A stretch of DNA of 64,000 bases, from NCBI RefSeq assembly GCF_020733705.1, contig NZ_JAJFZM010000007.1, forward strand, positions 1 through 64,000. Direction: 5' to 3'. Both the position numbers and the translations under genes were made by a program. Below are positions 26,227 to 35,735 of the stretch, one piece after another; within the stretch, counting starts at the first letter, position 1, and every line of letters begins with the position of its first letter. The stretch comes from Nocardia australiensis (GTDB lineage: Bacteria; Actinomycetota; Actinomycetes; Mycobacteriales; Mycobacteriaceae). The notes under the pieces were generated by a model. It saw only the letters and a list, made by a program, of their open reading frames with translations. It had not been told where the DNA came from and did not search any database.

Positions 26227-26780
26227 ATGTCGTGCCCACCACCGGCCGGTGTGAGCACTGATTCATTAGGTCGCCGACATTCTCCCGCGCGCTGCCGGAA
26301 CTGGTTGTCCGACAACGACGAACGGGGAGCTGTGGTGCTGCTGGTCGGTGACGACTGGGCATCGGATCATCACGATGTCGAACTGATGGACGAGACCGGG
26401 AAACGGCTCGCCAAAGCCCGTCTGCCCGAAGGGATCACCGGGATCACCCGGTTGCACGCGATGATCGGTGAGTACCTCGGCGACGACGAGGACACCGAAG
26501 TACGGATCGGTATCGAAACCGATCGCGGCCCCTGGGTCGCGGCGTTGATCGCGGCCGGCTACACCGTGTACGCGGTGAACCCGCTGCAAGCCGCGAGGTT
26601 TCGGGAACGCCGCAGCGTGTCCGGTGCGAAGTCCGATGCCGCCGACGCGCACTCGCTGGCCGACATGGTTCGCACCGACGCCCACCAACTGCGGGTCGTC
26701 GCCGGTGACAGCGTCGACGCGCAGGCGGTGAAGGTAGTTGCCCGGATGCACAAGACCACCGCCTGGGCGGCCCATTGTCA
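26227..26780 (+). pseudogene. IS110-family transposase, N-terminal half
   Basis: It carries the DEDD catalytic half: VVLLVGDDWASDHHDVELMD (Asp), EVRIGIETDRGPWVAALIAA (Glu), VYAVNPLQAARFRERRSVSG and AKSDAADAHSLADMVRTD (two Asps). AAGGAG lies upstream of the ATG. After HKTTAWAAH the sequence passes into a 33-base palindrome and the C-terminal transposase_20 domain (with the catalytic Ser) is missing. Inactive. IS110 elements use bridge RNAs from their non-coding ends; only the left side (26068-26226) could remain. Confidence 0.8.
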
Positions 26781-26806
26781 AGCCGCTGCGACAGCGGCTT
26801 GACAAT
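26774..26806. other. Perfect 15-base inverted repeat at an IS junction
   Basis: ATTGTCAAGCCGCTG, a 3-base loop CGA, then CAGCGGCTTGACAAT. It falls exactly between the IS110 fragment and the istA gene. It may be two abutted IS ends (head to head) or a strong rho-independent-like hairpin, though no T tract follows. Its perfection suggests it is young. Confidence 0.6.
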
Positions 26807-26895
26807 CTAAAAGCTGGGATGTCTCAGATGACGACATCGGCGTCGACGCACTGAATTGATACTCCTCAAGACCACTACAAACCACCAGGTCAGTA

Positions 26896-28022
26896 GTGCG
26901 GAGAAGGATCTCCACCTCGGGTGGGCAGGAGGCGTTCTTCGAAGGGCATGTCCATGCGTTCCGCATGCTGGGCGGGGTGCCGTTCGGCAAGGTGCGCTAC
27001 GACAACCTGAATGCGGCCGTCGCGCAGGTCATCGGGTTCGCCGTCTGCGCGTGGAAACGGACCGGTGGACGGCCTTCCGATCCCACTATGACCTGGATGT
27101 TTTCTATTGCCAGCCGGGACAGCAGGGGGCTCATGAAAAGGGCGGTGTGGAGGGACAGATCGGGTGGTTCCGTCGCAACCACCTTGTGCCCGTGCCATCG
27201 GTGAACTCGGTAGACGAGCTGAACGCGATGGTCGATGAGTGGGACACCGGCGATGACGCTCGCCGGATCGGTGCGCGGGCACGGACGGTCGGTGAGCACT
27301 TCGAGGCCGAGAGACCGCTGTTGAAACCGCTGCCGGAGGAGGACTTCGAGACTGGGCTGTGGTTCACACCGCGTGTCGACCGGTATTCGCTGATCACGGT
27401 GCGCACCAATCGTTACAGCGTCCCGGTCCGGTTGATCGGGCGTCAACTGCGGGTGTTGTTGCACGCCTCGATGCTGGTCGTCTACGACAGCAGGGTCGAG
27501 GTCGCCCGGCACGAGCGGATCGCGGGCAAGGCACAGACCCACATGGATCTGGATCACTATCTGGAAGGTTTGATGCGCAAGCCCGGAGCGCTGGCCGGAG
27601 CGACAGCGTTGGAGCAGGCTCGCCTGGCCGGCAAGTTCACTGCTGCTCACGACGCTTGGTGGGCTGCCGCGCGCAAGGCACACGGTGATCGTGATGGCAC
27701 CCGCGCTCTGATCGAAGTGCTGCTGTTGCATCGGCACATGCCCCACCACCAGGTCGTCGCAGGTCTCGAGGTCGCGCTGTCGGTCGGCGCGCTGACCGCC
27801 GACGCTGTCGCACTCGAGGCCCGCAAGATCGCCGACGCGACACCACCGCCCCCGCCCCCGGTGGATCTGGACACCGTCGATGCCGAGCCCACCATCGTGT
27901 CGTCGCTGACCACGCGGCGCTTGATGCAACTGCCTCCCGACTTGAGGCCGTTGCCGTCGGTGGCCATCTACGACCAGTTGTTGCGCCACCCCCACCCACC
28001 CAGAGAAGAGACCAGCTCATGA
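26896..28022 (+). pseudogene. istA: IstA transposase, truncated and frameshifted (IS21 copy 2)
   Basis: It starts inside the catalytic domain (GGQEAFFEGHVHAFRMLGGV, PFGKVRYDNLNAAVAQVIG) in one frame, then moves near 27055 to TAFRSHYDLDVFYCQPGQQG and AHEKGGVEGQIGWFRRNHLV (Glu of the DDE set) in the frame that continues to 28022. The beta-barrel C-terminus is complete (DRYSLITVRTNRYSVPVRLI, then LLHRHMPHHQVVAGLEVAL). The N-terminal HTH and first Asp are missing. The stop overlaps the istB start by four bases, the normal IS21 arrangement. Quite different from the IS21 copy at 5.8-7.0 kb. Confidence 0.82.
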
Positions 28023-28860
28023 CACCCACCAGCACACCGCGCCGCCGCGGAATGACCGAGCAAGCCGCGACCGCGTCCATCGATCAGGCATGCCGGATGC
28101 TGCGGCTGCCCACGATTCGTCAGCAGTTCGGCCAGATCGCCGACTCCGCCGAACACGAGCAGATGTCGTATCGGGCGTTCATCGCCGAGCTGCTGCTGGC
28201 CGAGTGCGACGACCGCGCCCGCCGCCGCTCCGAGCGCCGCATCCGCGCGGCCGGGTTCCCGCGCGATAAATCGTTGCGCGCATTCGATTTCGACGCCAAC
28301 CCAGCATCGACGCCGCGCTCATCCACACCCTGGCGACCTGCGGATGGGTCGAGAAAGGGCTGCCGCTGTGTCTGATCGGCGATTCGGGCACCGGCAAGAG
28401 TCATCTGCTGATCTCGCTGGGCACCGAGGCTGCGATGAAGGGCTACCGGGTGAAATACACCCTGGCCACCAAGCTGGTCAACGAACTGGTCGAAGCCGCC
28501 GATGAGAAGGTGCTGTCCAAGACCATCGCCCGCTACGGCCGGGTGGATCTGCTCTGCCTCGACGAACTCGGATATATGGCGTTGGACCGCCGCGGCGCCG
28601 AGTTGCTGTTCCAGGTTCTGACCGAGAGGGAGGAAAAGAGCAGTGTCGCCATCGCATCCAACGAGTCGTTCGGCGGCTGGACGAAAACCTTCACCGACCC
28701 GCGGTTGTGCTCGGCCATCGTCGATCGGTTGACCTTCGGCGGGCAGATCATCGAGACCGGCACCCAAAGCTACCGCCTGATCCGCACCGCGCAAGCCGCC
28801 GGGCACACCATACCGGCGAAGGACACCACGAAGCAGCCGACGCCCAAACCTCAGCCCTGA
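28019..28860 (+). pseudogene. istB: IstB helper ATPase, one-base frameshift (IS21 copy 2)
   Basis: First part: ATASIDQACRMLRLPTIRQQ, FIAELLLAECDDRARRRSER, LRAFDFDANP. One base is missing near 28300 (SIDAALIHTLATCGWVEKG continues in the other frame), then Walker A GDSGTGKSHLLISLGTEAAM, Walker B DLLCLDELGYMALD and sensor region IASNESFGGWTKTFTDPRLC to the end. All ATPase motifs are otherwise intact, so the frameshift is probably recent. Confidence 0.85.
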
Positions 28861-28938
28861 CCACCTGCCACTATCCCCGGGTGACGTCGATCATTCGTCT
28901 GGACTTACCTGCTCACACCATGATTCGGGGTTATCCGG

Positions 28939-29172
28939 ATGTCCCAGGACAGCAGCATCCGAATCGGTGATGCCACCGAACTCGCCGAACTGCTCCAGTT
29001 CATCAACGACTGGCTTGCCACCGACCAGGACGTCCGCATCGGCCTGGACCGCTTCGCCGGACGCGTCTACGCCGCGCAATCCCTGCGCGCCGACCTCTAC
29101 CGCTTCACCGCCGTCATACTCACCAACACCACCGAAACCGGCGAGGGACCTGTCCCCGCCCCTGAGTACTGA
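28939..29172 (+). CDS. Small hypothetical protein
   Basis: A 77-residue reading frame, MSQDSSIRIGDATELAELLQ, then FINDWLATDQDVRIGLDRFA and LRADLYRFTAVILTNT. It has mixed helix character, normal high-GC codon use, and a plausible ATG after a weak purine stretch. No family recognised. It may be a genuine small actinobacterial gene between the IS21 copy and the phosphotransferase. Confidence 0.45.
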   Translation: MSQDSSIRIGDATELAELLQFINDWLATDQDVRIGLDRFAGRVYAAQSLRADLYRFTAVILTNTTETGEGPVPAPEY

Positions 29173-29327
29173 CCGGCACCACAGAACGGGCCGACCCGCC
29201 AGCAGGTGTTTGAACTCGCACACCGGCCAGCGGGCGAGATCGCCCAGGCTCTCGCCGCAGGGCCCGGTGGCACTGCGTGACGGAAAATCGGTTGCCAGGA
29301 CCGGCCGCTGACACCGAGGATGACTCG

Positions 29328-30233
29328 ATGCCTGAAACACCGGACGGTCGTGCCGGAATCGATGCCGACCTCGTCGAACGCCTGATCGCGGCACAGTTTC
29401 CGCAATGGAGTCGACTACCGATCAGACCGGTGGACAATGACGGCTGGGACAACCGCACCTACCGCCTCGGCGACGACATGGCAGTGCGCCTACCCACCGC
29501 TGCCGGCTACGCACCCGCGGTCTCCAAGGAAAGCCGCTGGCTCCCGCGGCTGGCTCCCGGACTACCGACACCGGTTCCGGTCATCCTCGCCGTCGGCGCC
29601 CCCGCGCTCGGCTACCAGTTTCACTGGTCCGTGCGCCGTTGGATCGTCGGCGAAACCGCCGACCGCACCCGAATCGACAACCTGACCGAATTCGCGGTCT
29701 CGGTCGCGGAATTCATCGGTGCTCTGCAACGCTGCGACACCACAGGAGCACCGGTGGCCGGCGCGCACTGCTTCTACCGAGGCACACCGCCGAGCCACTA
29801 CGACCAACAAGTCCGGCACTGCCTGAACCGACTCACCGGCTGCATCGACACCACCACAGCCGCCACGGTCTGGGAACATGCCCTGGCCACCGAATGCGAC
29901 CGCAGCCCGGTATGGTTCCACGGCGATATCGCCCCCGGCAATTTGCTGGTCGACCACGGAAAGCTCACAGCCGTCATCGACTTCGGCACCTGCGGGGTCG
30001 GCGACCCCGCCTGCGACCTGGTTCTGGCCTGGACGATGCTGTCCGGAGACAGCCGCGAAGCCTTCCGCTCAACCGTCGACCAGGACTCCGGCACCTGGGC
30101 CCGCGCCCGCGGCTGGGCGCTCTGGAAAGCGCTGCTGACCCTGACCGACCCCGATAGCGCAGACCGCGACCTTACGACTCGGACTCGGCATCTGATCAAC
30201 GAAATCCTCACCGACCACGACGATCTCGGCTGA
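29328..30233 (+). CDS. Aminoglycoside phosphotransferase-family kinase
   Basis: A 301-residue APH/choline-kinase-fold protein. N-lobe: VDNDGWDNRTYRLGDDMAVR (glycine-rich loop and strand) and KESRWLPRLAPGLPTPVPVI. C-lobe: WFHGDIAPGNLLVDHGKLTA, the catalytic loop HGD-x4-N, and VIDFGTCGVGDPACDLVLAW, the metal-binding DFG-like Asp. Actinobacterial members often phosphorylate aminoglycosides, hygromycin or macrolides, or metabolites; the substrate cannot be deduced here. Start taken at MPETPDG; a longer start at 29277 is possible. Intact. Confidence 0.85.
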   Translation: MPETPDGRAGIDADLVERLIAAQFPQWSRLPIRPVDNDGWDNRTYRLGDDMAVRLPTAAGYAPAVSKESRWLPRLAPGLPTPVPVILAVGAPALGYQFHWSVRRWIVGETADRTRIDNLTEFAVSVAEFIGALQRCDTTGAPVAGAHCFYRGTPPSHYDQQVRHCLNRLTGCIDTTTAATVWEHALATECDRSPVWFHGDIAPGNLLVDHGKLTAVIDFGTCGVGDPACDLVLAWTMLSGDSREAFRSTVDQDSGTWARARGWALWKALLTLTDPDSADRDLTTRTRHLINEILTDHDDLG

Positions 30234-31088
30234 CCCAGGTCGATTCGGACTCAGCTCAGCGACTGCCTCAATCGACCTGAGACAGCAGCCCCACAACCCG
30301 ACTGAAACGGGACAGCAGGCCGCCCAACGCACCTTCGTGACAGGCGAAGTGCTGTCATTTTTCGTCTGCACAAATCGCCACACGGGACGCCGAACGACGC
30401 CCAAATTCACCTGGAACTGCTGCCGGAATTCACCCGTCTAGCCAGCCATCCCCTACAGATTCCAGATACTGGGCCTGTCCGAGCCCGAGACCAAGGCGAC
30501 CGCCAGCGGATCCGCTTTGTACGTTTGTCCTGCCAGTCGGCCCAATCCGATTATGGGCACGTGCCGGTTACTACGAAATGAAGGGTTGGTCAGCCGCCGA
30601 CCACTGAAACATCGAACCCGCAGGTCACGCGCTCGACGCAGTCCTGCGCGTCCCTACCGGCTTGATCCGGAGTGTCGGCCCTTCGGCCGTGGGGTGGTTC
30701 GGATTGATTAGCGTTAGGCCCACCATATGTTCGATCTTGCGCTCTGACCTGCGCGTTTGTGGTTCTGGTAGATCTTTCGTTCGCTACGTGAGCGAGAGTT
30801 TTTGCAGGTCAAGAGCTTTTCGTTGGTTCTATTCCCGTAAGGGGTCGATGTCGTTCGTCTGCTGTCGGTTCACAGCGGGCCAGCGCATCAGTCAGGTTAT
30901 CGTGCCGGGAGCCTGCGGCGAGTTGCCATGTTGCAGCGACGGAGACGATCACAGCATCGCTGCCATTCTCGGATGCACTCTCGGTACCGGCTTGCGGCGG
31001 CAGGGGCTCGATCGCCCCGACACCGTCGTCGCCACCGTGTGTAGTGGGTCGATGGTCGCTTTGGGATGGGTTAAGTCTGAAGCGTCGC

Positions 31089-31206
31089 ATGTTCGTGCCC
31101 TCGGCGGGGCGCTACAAGGATGGGACCGGTCGTGAGAGTGGTTTTCATTGGGACGTTGACGGTTGGAGCGGGTTTCGTCCATCCGAGGCCGGATTAGCTT
31201 GTCTTC
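31089..31206 (+). repeat. Interspersed hairpin repeat, type B (copy 1)
   Basis: It begins CATGTTCGTGCCCTCGGCGG and continues GGCGCTACAAGGATGGGACC, then GGTTTTCATTGGGACGTTGA and CCGAGGCCGGATTAG. Copies at 39612-39724 and 50386-50504 share about 110 bases. Its first part (GTGCCC-CGGC-GGGGCAC) is the same hairpin as in type A repeats. Confidence 0.7.
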
Positions 31207-31457
31207 GCGGCAGCTGCGTCGGTTTCTGCCGCTCGCCAGACCGGCACCGGATTGTGCGTGGCGCAAATCGTGATCGGCAGCGCTATCTCGCCGATGATCA
31301 GAGCCACGATCGCGGCGGTGTGCTGATCGGTGTACAGACTGTCCACCCTGGGCGCATTCCGCGCTGAATACATATGTCCGCGCGGGCATGGCGGCGAGCA
31401 GCGTGTCCCCACAGGCGATCATCGGAATCGGCCGGGGCTGGGGTCGGGCCGGCCGTT

Positions 31458-31585
31458 GTCGATTCCGCACGGTCCTCTTCCTCGGCGGCGAGGAGATTCT
31501 GCCTGGTTCGTGTGATGCGGGAGTGGACGGCACTGACCGGCACACTGCAGACCTTGGCCGCTTCGTGGTAGGTCAAAGCCGATGT
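31458..31585 (-). pseudogene. ECF sigma factor region 4 remnant
   Basis: Reads LTYHEAAKVCSVPVSAVHSR, then ITRTRQNLLAAEEEDR, the helix-turn-helix of sigma region 4 (typical form LxYxEAAxVxxxPxGTVxSRxxRAR). Only about 40 residues remain; regions 1-3 are not found beside it. Old fragment. Confidence 0.55.
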
Positions 31586-31694
31586 GATGGACGGCGACGG
31601 CAGCACACCGAGTGGGCGGGCTCGGCAGTCTAAGATAGGTAGTCTTGGGCGGTATGAGCGACGGGGTACGCCAGCTTCGGGACAGAATCTCTCG

Positions 31695-32000
31695 GTGGTA
31701 CCCGAGAAAGTGCGCGAAGTGGGGGAGGAAGTATACGAGCTGTCCACCGCGATGCGGACCGCGCTGGGCTCAGCGGCCAGGGACGTCGAGTCGCTGGTCA
31801 ACGGAACGTGGAAGGGCAACTTGGCCAACGAGTTCGCCGATGGCTGGAACGGCATCCGCGACGGCGGCGGCCAGATCATCACCGCGCTGGCCGGGTTGGC
31901 TGAAAAGCTCGGGGTCACAGCCTCAACGTATGAAAACCTCGACGGCAGCAACGCGGAAGTGCTCTACAGCGCGAGTACGTCGAGCTTGGACCTGCCATGA
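31695..32000 (+). CDS. WXG100-superfamily protein (ESX/type VII substrate-like)
   Basis: About 101 residues, mostly helical: VVPEKVREVGEEVYELSTAM, a turn NGTWKGNLANEFADGWN (WxG-type turn with W-K-G) and IITALAGLAEKLGVTASTYE. Size and layout match WXG100 proteins exported by ESX systems as helical-hairpin dimers. The start is uncertain: GTG 31695 gives a family-sized protein, but coding similarity (QNLS) extends a few codons upstream and the nearest ATG (31654) is in another frame, so an N-terminal indel is possible. The stop overlaps the next gene's ATG by four bases. Confidence 0.65.
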   Translation: MVPEKVREVGEEVYELSTAMRTALGSAARDVESLVNGTWKGNLANEFADGWNGIRDGGGQIITALAGLAEKLGVTASTYENLDGSNAEVLYSASTSSLDLP

Positions 32001-32299
32001 GTTCAGAGGAGTTCGAGGTCGACTTGGACCACCTGGATGAGGTCGCGATCCGTCTGTCCGCCCTCGCCAGCGTTATTGCCGAACATCTCGATGCGATCGA
32101 CGCCAAGGTCGCGACCTTGGCGGGAACGGGTTGGGACGGTGTTGCCGCGCAGGCATATTCGGACGCTCATCGTGAATGGGCAGCCGGGGCAAGAGAATTC
32201 GCCGAAGGTGCCCGCGATATCAGCAAGGTGGCGCGCAAGGCACACACCGGCTACACGACCGCGGTCGAGGAAAACTTGGAGATGCTCCGAGGGGGATGA
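31997..32299 (+). CDS. WXG100-family protein
   Basis: Exactly 100 residues: FEVDLDHLDEVAIRLSALAS, then LAGTGWDGVAAQAYSDAHRE (turn with GWDG) and ARDISKVARKAHTGYTTAVE. ATGA overlap with the preceding WXG100-like gene and 3-base spacing to the toxin gene make a coupled operon. Paired WXG100 proteins usually act as chaperone/export partners for the larger LXG/WXG toxin that follows. Confidence 0.85.
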   Translation: MSSEEFEVDLDHLDEVAIRLSALASVIAEHLDAIDAKVATLAGTGWDGVAAQAYSDAHREWAAGAREFAEGARDISKVARKAHTGYTTAVEENLEMLRGG

Positions 32300-32302
32300 G
32301 CG

Positions 32303-33298
32303 GTGAAGGTCAACTGGCGGACCTACTATGAGGCCGCCAAACAATGCCACGACCTCGCCGGCGAGCTGCGGCACGCCGATAAACCCGTGCACGACGCGGT
32401 CAAAGGCGAGTGCGCAGGTATGGCCGGTGACGCTCCCGGCTGCAAACAGTGGGGCGAGGCGTACGACCGTTACGCCCGGGACACGATGCAGACCTGCACC
32501 GACCTGGCCGATGCGCTCATCAATCTCGGCAACATTCTCTACGCCAACGGGTACAAGTACGGGAAGGCCGACAACGCCAACCCTGAAAGCCCGCCCCTGC
32601 AACAGGTATCCGAGTACAAGGTCACCATCCCGACCTCCGTTCATGACAACGGCGACGGCGTCAAACACAACGGTGGCGTCGAGGAATTCTTCAACGAACT
32701 CACCTCGAAGATCGTCGGTACCTTCGAGAAACTTCCCAACGGCGACGTCGACAAGCTGTCGAAGGCCGCCACCACGTGGAAGACCTTCTCCACCCACGTC
32801 ACCATCACCGGCGCACCCGCGAAGATTGCCACGATCTCCGCGTTGTTCGACAATATGGACGCCACCGAGAACCGCACGATCATCCAGGAACACTTCGGCA
32901 CACTGAAATCCAGCGCCGACCTCCTGGTCTCCGCGTCCACCAACGTCGCCGCCCCAGTCGCGGACTATCACAGCTCGACAGTCGAAGTCGGTGACGGCAT
33001 CAAGACGGCGATGACGACCTTCGCCTGGGCTGTCGGGCTGTTGGTCACCGGCGCCATCGTTGGTGCGATCTTCAGCTTCGGCGGGAGTATCGCTGTCGCT
33101 GTCGCTGGCGGTGGTGTCGCACTCGCGGTCGAGGAGACGATCGCGACCCTGCGCGGCCTCTACACGACGAAACGTCTCTTCCAGATCCTCGAGGTCACGC
33201 TGGCCGCGAGCGTCGCCGTCGGCGTTATCGACGCCTTCGGCAAGGTCCCCGATCTCACCGAGTCCCTCGCCAAGCTCGCGGCGATCATCGCGTTGTAG
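32303..33298 (+). CDS. WXG-type polymorphic toxin, N-terminal and membrane part
   Basis: A 331-residue protein up to an in-frame TAG. Residues 1-95 are helical and WXG-like (YYEAAKQCHDLAGELRHADK, with a GDAPGCKQWGEAY turn); 105-230 form a second helical domain; 240-300 are strongly hydrophobic (TFAWAVGLLVTGAIVGAIFS, then IAVAVAGGGVALAVEETIAT), probably for membrane entry. The frame continues after the TAG for 105 more codons (33299-33613) that look like a toxin tip. Whether the TAG is a real nonsense mutation, a read-through site or an error decides if the effector is live. Immunity gene follows. Confidence 0.75.
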   Translation: MKVNWRTYYEAAKQCHDLAGELRHADKPVHDAVKGECAGMAGDAPGCKQWGEAYDRYARDTMQTCTDLADALINLGNILYANGYKYGKADNANPESPPLQQVSEYKVTIPTSVHDNGDGVKHNGGVEEFFNELTSKIVGTFEKLPNGDVDKLSKAATTWKTFSTHVTITGAPAKIATISALFDNMDATENRTIIQEHFGTLKSSADLLVSASTNVAAPVADYHSSTVEVGDGIKTAMTTFAWAVGLLVTGAIVGAIFSFGGSIAVAVAGGGVALAVEETIATLRGLYTTKRLFQILEVTLAASVAVGVIDAFGKVPDLTESLAKLAAIIAL

Positions 33299-33613
33299 GT
33301 CGCAATTGATGGTGAAGAGAAGAAGCTGACCTTCGAGCCTTCTCCGAAACATGGTCCAGAGCAACGAGGTAACGCTGCGCCGGAGCCGACGCATCCGCAG
33401 GAGACACTGGGCAAGTCTGTACAGATCAAGCCCACCTCCTCCCGCCGCGTAGGCTATGACTCCGAAACTGGGGAGTTCGACGTGTTCGATGAGACGTATC
33501 CGGAATCGGGGATCTTCCATGGCCACAAACGTGCATGGGACGAGCTGACACAGGAGATGCAGAACGCCCTGATCAAGGCGGGCGTGGTGAACAGGAAGGG
33601 CAAGCCGCTGTGA
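33299..33613 (+). pseudogene. Toxin C-terminal domain behind an in-frame TAG
   Basis: In the same frame as the preceding gene: LTFEPSPKHGPEQRG, then VQIKPTSSRRVGYDSETGEF, DVFDETYPESGIFHGHKRAW and DELTQEMQNALIKAGVVNRK. The compact domain (beta-strand, FHGH, then WDEL) resembles C-terminal toxin tips of contact-dependent or type VII systems, but I cannot name the family with certainty. No start codon with a ribosome site precedes it, so it can only be made by read-through. Its TGA overlaps the immunity gene's GTG. Confidence 0.6.
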
Positions 33614-33951
33614 GTACGTACCAAAGCCTCGAACCGATCGGCCGGAACGAGGCGATCGCGATGCTCGATTCGGACGACAACCTGGCGGTTTCGCAGGCCA
33701 TACTGCGGTTGGCTCTTCACGACCCTGATGGCGGATGGGTCACCGACCGCGCGCTCGCCCTGCTCGAGAATCCGGACCCCAATGTTCGCTCCGGTGCGGT
33801 GACGGCCCTGGGACACATCGTGCGTATTCACAGGGCCATCGACACCGACCGCGTCGTTCCTGCGCTACGCGAACTCGTCAACGACTCGATCATCGGTGGT
33901 CGCGTCGAAGACGCATTGGACGACATCACCGTCTTCGGGGGACGGTCCTAA
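33610..33951 (+). CDS. HEAT-repeat immunity protein
   Basis: A 113-residue all-helical protein: NEAIAMLDSDDNLAVSQAIL, DRALALLENPDPNVRSGAVT and ALGHIVRIHRAIDTDRVVPA show two to three HEAT-like repeats. The GTG start overlaps the toxin stop (GTGA), the normal position for a cognate immunity gene; HEAT-repeat proteins are a known immunity fold. It is intact even though the toxin is interrupted. An IS4-like element begins 3 bases after its stop. Confidence 0.7.
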   Translation: MSTYQSLEPIGRNEAIAMLDSDDNLAVSQAILRLALHDPDGGWVTDRALALLENPDPNVRSGAVTALGHIVRIHRAIDTDRVVPALRELVNDSIIGGRVEDALDDITVFGGRS

Positions 33952-33953
33952 AT

Positions 33954-35398
33954 CCAATACCGTTCAGTTAAGGGGTGCGGATGGTGGCCTTTGGGTCGTG
34001 AGTTGGTTGGGGGTGCTGGGCGTGGTGTGAGCGTTTGGCTGCCCATTTGAGGATTTTGCGTTTGACGACGCGCGGGTTGGATCGTCGTCGGCGTGCCGGG
34101 TTGATGCGTTGGAGTAGTTTGTCGATGGCGCGCTGCCGGCAGCCTTATGGTTGCGAGGGGGGAAATGTGCTGTGGGACAAGGATCTACGGGTAATCCGTA
34201 GTGCTGCGGTGAAAGATATCCGGTCCGGGTCGTGCCCGCCCTGGGTGGCTGCGTCGAGCATGAGGGTGCGGATCGCGTAGTGGCAGCACAGATGCCCCCA
34301 GATTTCCTGTTGGACCAGTTCGGGTGATTTCGAGCGCAGGACCGCGCGGGGGCCGCGCTGGTGTGTTTTCAGTTCGTCGAAGGTGTTCTCGATCTCCCAT
34401 CGCTGCGCGTAGGCCAGGGCCAGATCGTGTGCGCCGGCCTGGTCGGGGTCGAGGATCGTGGTAAGGAGTCGATACTGCTCGGGGTGCTCGCGCCCGTCGT
34501 CGAGGGTGTAGTCGATGACCCGCACCATCGAGGGTGCGGTCTTTGCGCGGTTCACCCCCGAGGTGGGGACGATCCGCGCCAGCCACGACCCGTCGGGCAG
34601 GGTTTCCACGTGCTGGGGCCGGAGATTGGTTTTCACCCGCCACAGCAGGTCGGCGCCGGTGGCGGCGGCTTGTCTCCACAGCGTGAATCCGTAGAAGCCG
34701 CGATCGGCGAGCACCAGCATCCCCGGGGTGAGCCGACCGCACAGCTCGCGAGCCATCTCGGTCTCGGAAGTGGCGCACGGGCCGGTGACCGCGTCGAATA
34801 CCGCGTGTGTCCCGCACTCGGCCACCGCGACCAGACGTGCTTGCGGGTACGCGGACTTCTCGCCCCGGCTCGACGCCGGGCGTCCGAAGAACTCGGCGTT
34901 GCCGGGCGTGTCCGCCAGGTCCAGGCAGGTGCCGTCGATGGCCACCAAACGGCGTCCCGCCAGCCAGGAACCGGGCGTGTCCACCCCCGCCACCGGTCGC
35001 GCGACACGGAAGAACAGATCACGCACCGGTTCGTATCCCAGACGTGAACGTGCTTGGAAGATAGCCGATTTCGACGGCGGCGACCACGACTGCGACCACC
35101 CCGACGACCACGACAGACCATCGGTCAACTGGGCGAACACATCCTCATACGAGCCTTCGGAATGCAACGCCATCCCGATCGAGAAATACGCCATCACACG
35201 AGCCGGAAGCGCACGATGCCGCTGCTGCGTACGTCCCGCCTCAGCGATCACCTCATCGACAACATCAGCCGGAAAAACCCTCGTCAACAACCCCACCGAC
35301 ACCAAATCCGACAGACGACGATCCGAGGCCGGCTTCACCCATCCACCACGAGGCACACCGACACAATACCGCCTGAACACTTAACTGAACGGTATTGG
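33954..35398 (-). mobile_element. IS4-family insertion sequence
   Basis: Bounded by perfect 19-base inverted ends (CCAATACCGTTCAGTTAAG at 33954-33972 and its inverse at 35380-35398). Total 1445 bases with one transposase gene on the minus strand. Flanking bases (CTAAAT left, GCTTAAAT right) are similar but a clean target duplication cannot be fixed. Confidence 0.85.
34145..35380 (-). pseudogene. IS4-family transposase, frameshifted near the C-terminus
   Basis: A 411-residue reading frame: FPADVVDEVIAEAGRTQQRH, MAYFSIGMALHSEGSYEDVF, RRLVAIDGTCLDLADTPGNA (first Asp), GMLVLADRGFYGFTLWRQAA (second Asp) and YAQRWEIENTFDELKTHQRG (Y-x2-R-x3-E-x6-K signature with the Glu). It stops after HSTFPPSQP, but the other frame continues with LLQRINPARRRRSNPRVVKR and KILKWAAKRSHHAQ to the left inverted repeat. 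A run of C/G residues near 34158 is the likely slip site. The catalytic core is intact, so it might still be active. Confidence 0.85.
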
Positions 35399-35456
35399 GC
35401 TTAAATCTCAAGCTAGAGGGACGTAGAGCACCCGTGCTTGCTCGCCATCGCGTACC

Positions 35457-35735
35457 GTGAGTGCGGTGCGGAGCACCCCGTGGCGAGCGTCATCTCAGCT
35501 CGCGTTGTCGCTGTTGTCAGCGTGCGCAGCAGTTGGTGGCCTGGGTTTGACGGTCGGTGCGATCGGCGGCCGAGTACTTTTCGGAAAGAGCACCGCGGGC
35601 GCGCTGATATTTATCGCTCTGAGCGTCGTCGCCATCGCTGTGATTGGTGGTGTCCTGATAAGCGATCGGATTATCGCGTTTCCTCGTGCTGCTTCGGAAG
35701 GTCGTCGTCGAGGGCGGCAACCTCGTCATCGTTAG
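35457..35735 (+). CDS. Small membrane protein, hypothetical
   Basis: A 92-residue frame from GTG 35457: two hydrophobic stretches (LALSLLSACAAVGGLGLTVG and AGALIFIALSVVAIAVIGGV) and a basic tail (EGRRRGRQPRHR). No ribosome site of note and no family recognised. The end overlaps a convergent membrane-protein frame on the other strand; both could be real. Confidence 0.35.
   Translation: MSAVRSTPWRASSQLALSLLSACAAVGGLGLTVGAIGGRVLFGKSTAGALIFIALSVVAIAVIGGVLISDRIIAFPRAASEGRRRGRQPRHR

Larger units (their letters stand above)
30234..31640. other. 1.4-kb stretch without an intact gene
   Basis: No intact coding region can be supported. It holds a type B hairpin repeat (31089-31206) and, on the minus strand, a sigma-factor region 4 scrap (31458-31585). 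The rest has short, motif-free frames on both strands and a lower GC content than its neighbours. Confidence 0.5.

Noticed and set aside
31194..31412. Short minus-strand frame with a hydrophobic segment (AAIVALIIGEIALP)
   Set aside because: It overlaps a hairpin repeat and a sigma-factor scrap; no start site or family supports it.
32003..33526. 507-residue minus-strand frame over the WXG100/toxin genes
   Set aside because: Rich in Asp/Gly/Val repeats typical of antisense frames; the plus strand has coupled WXG100, toxin and immunity genes.
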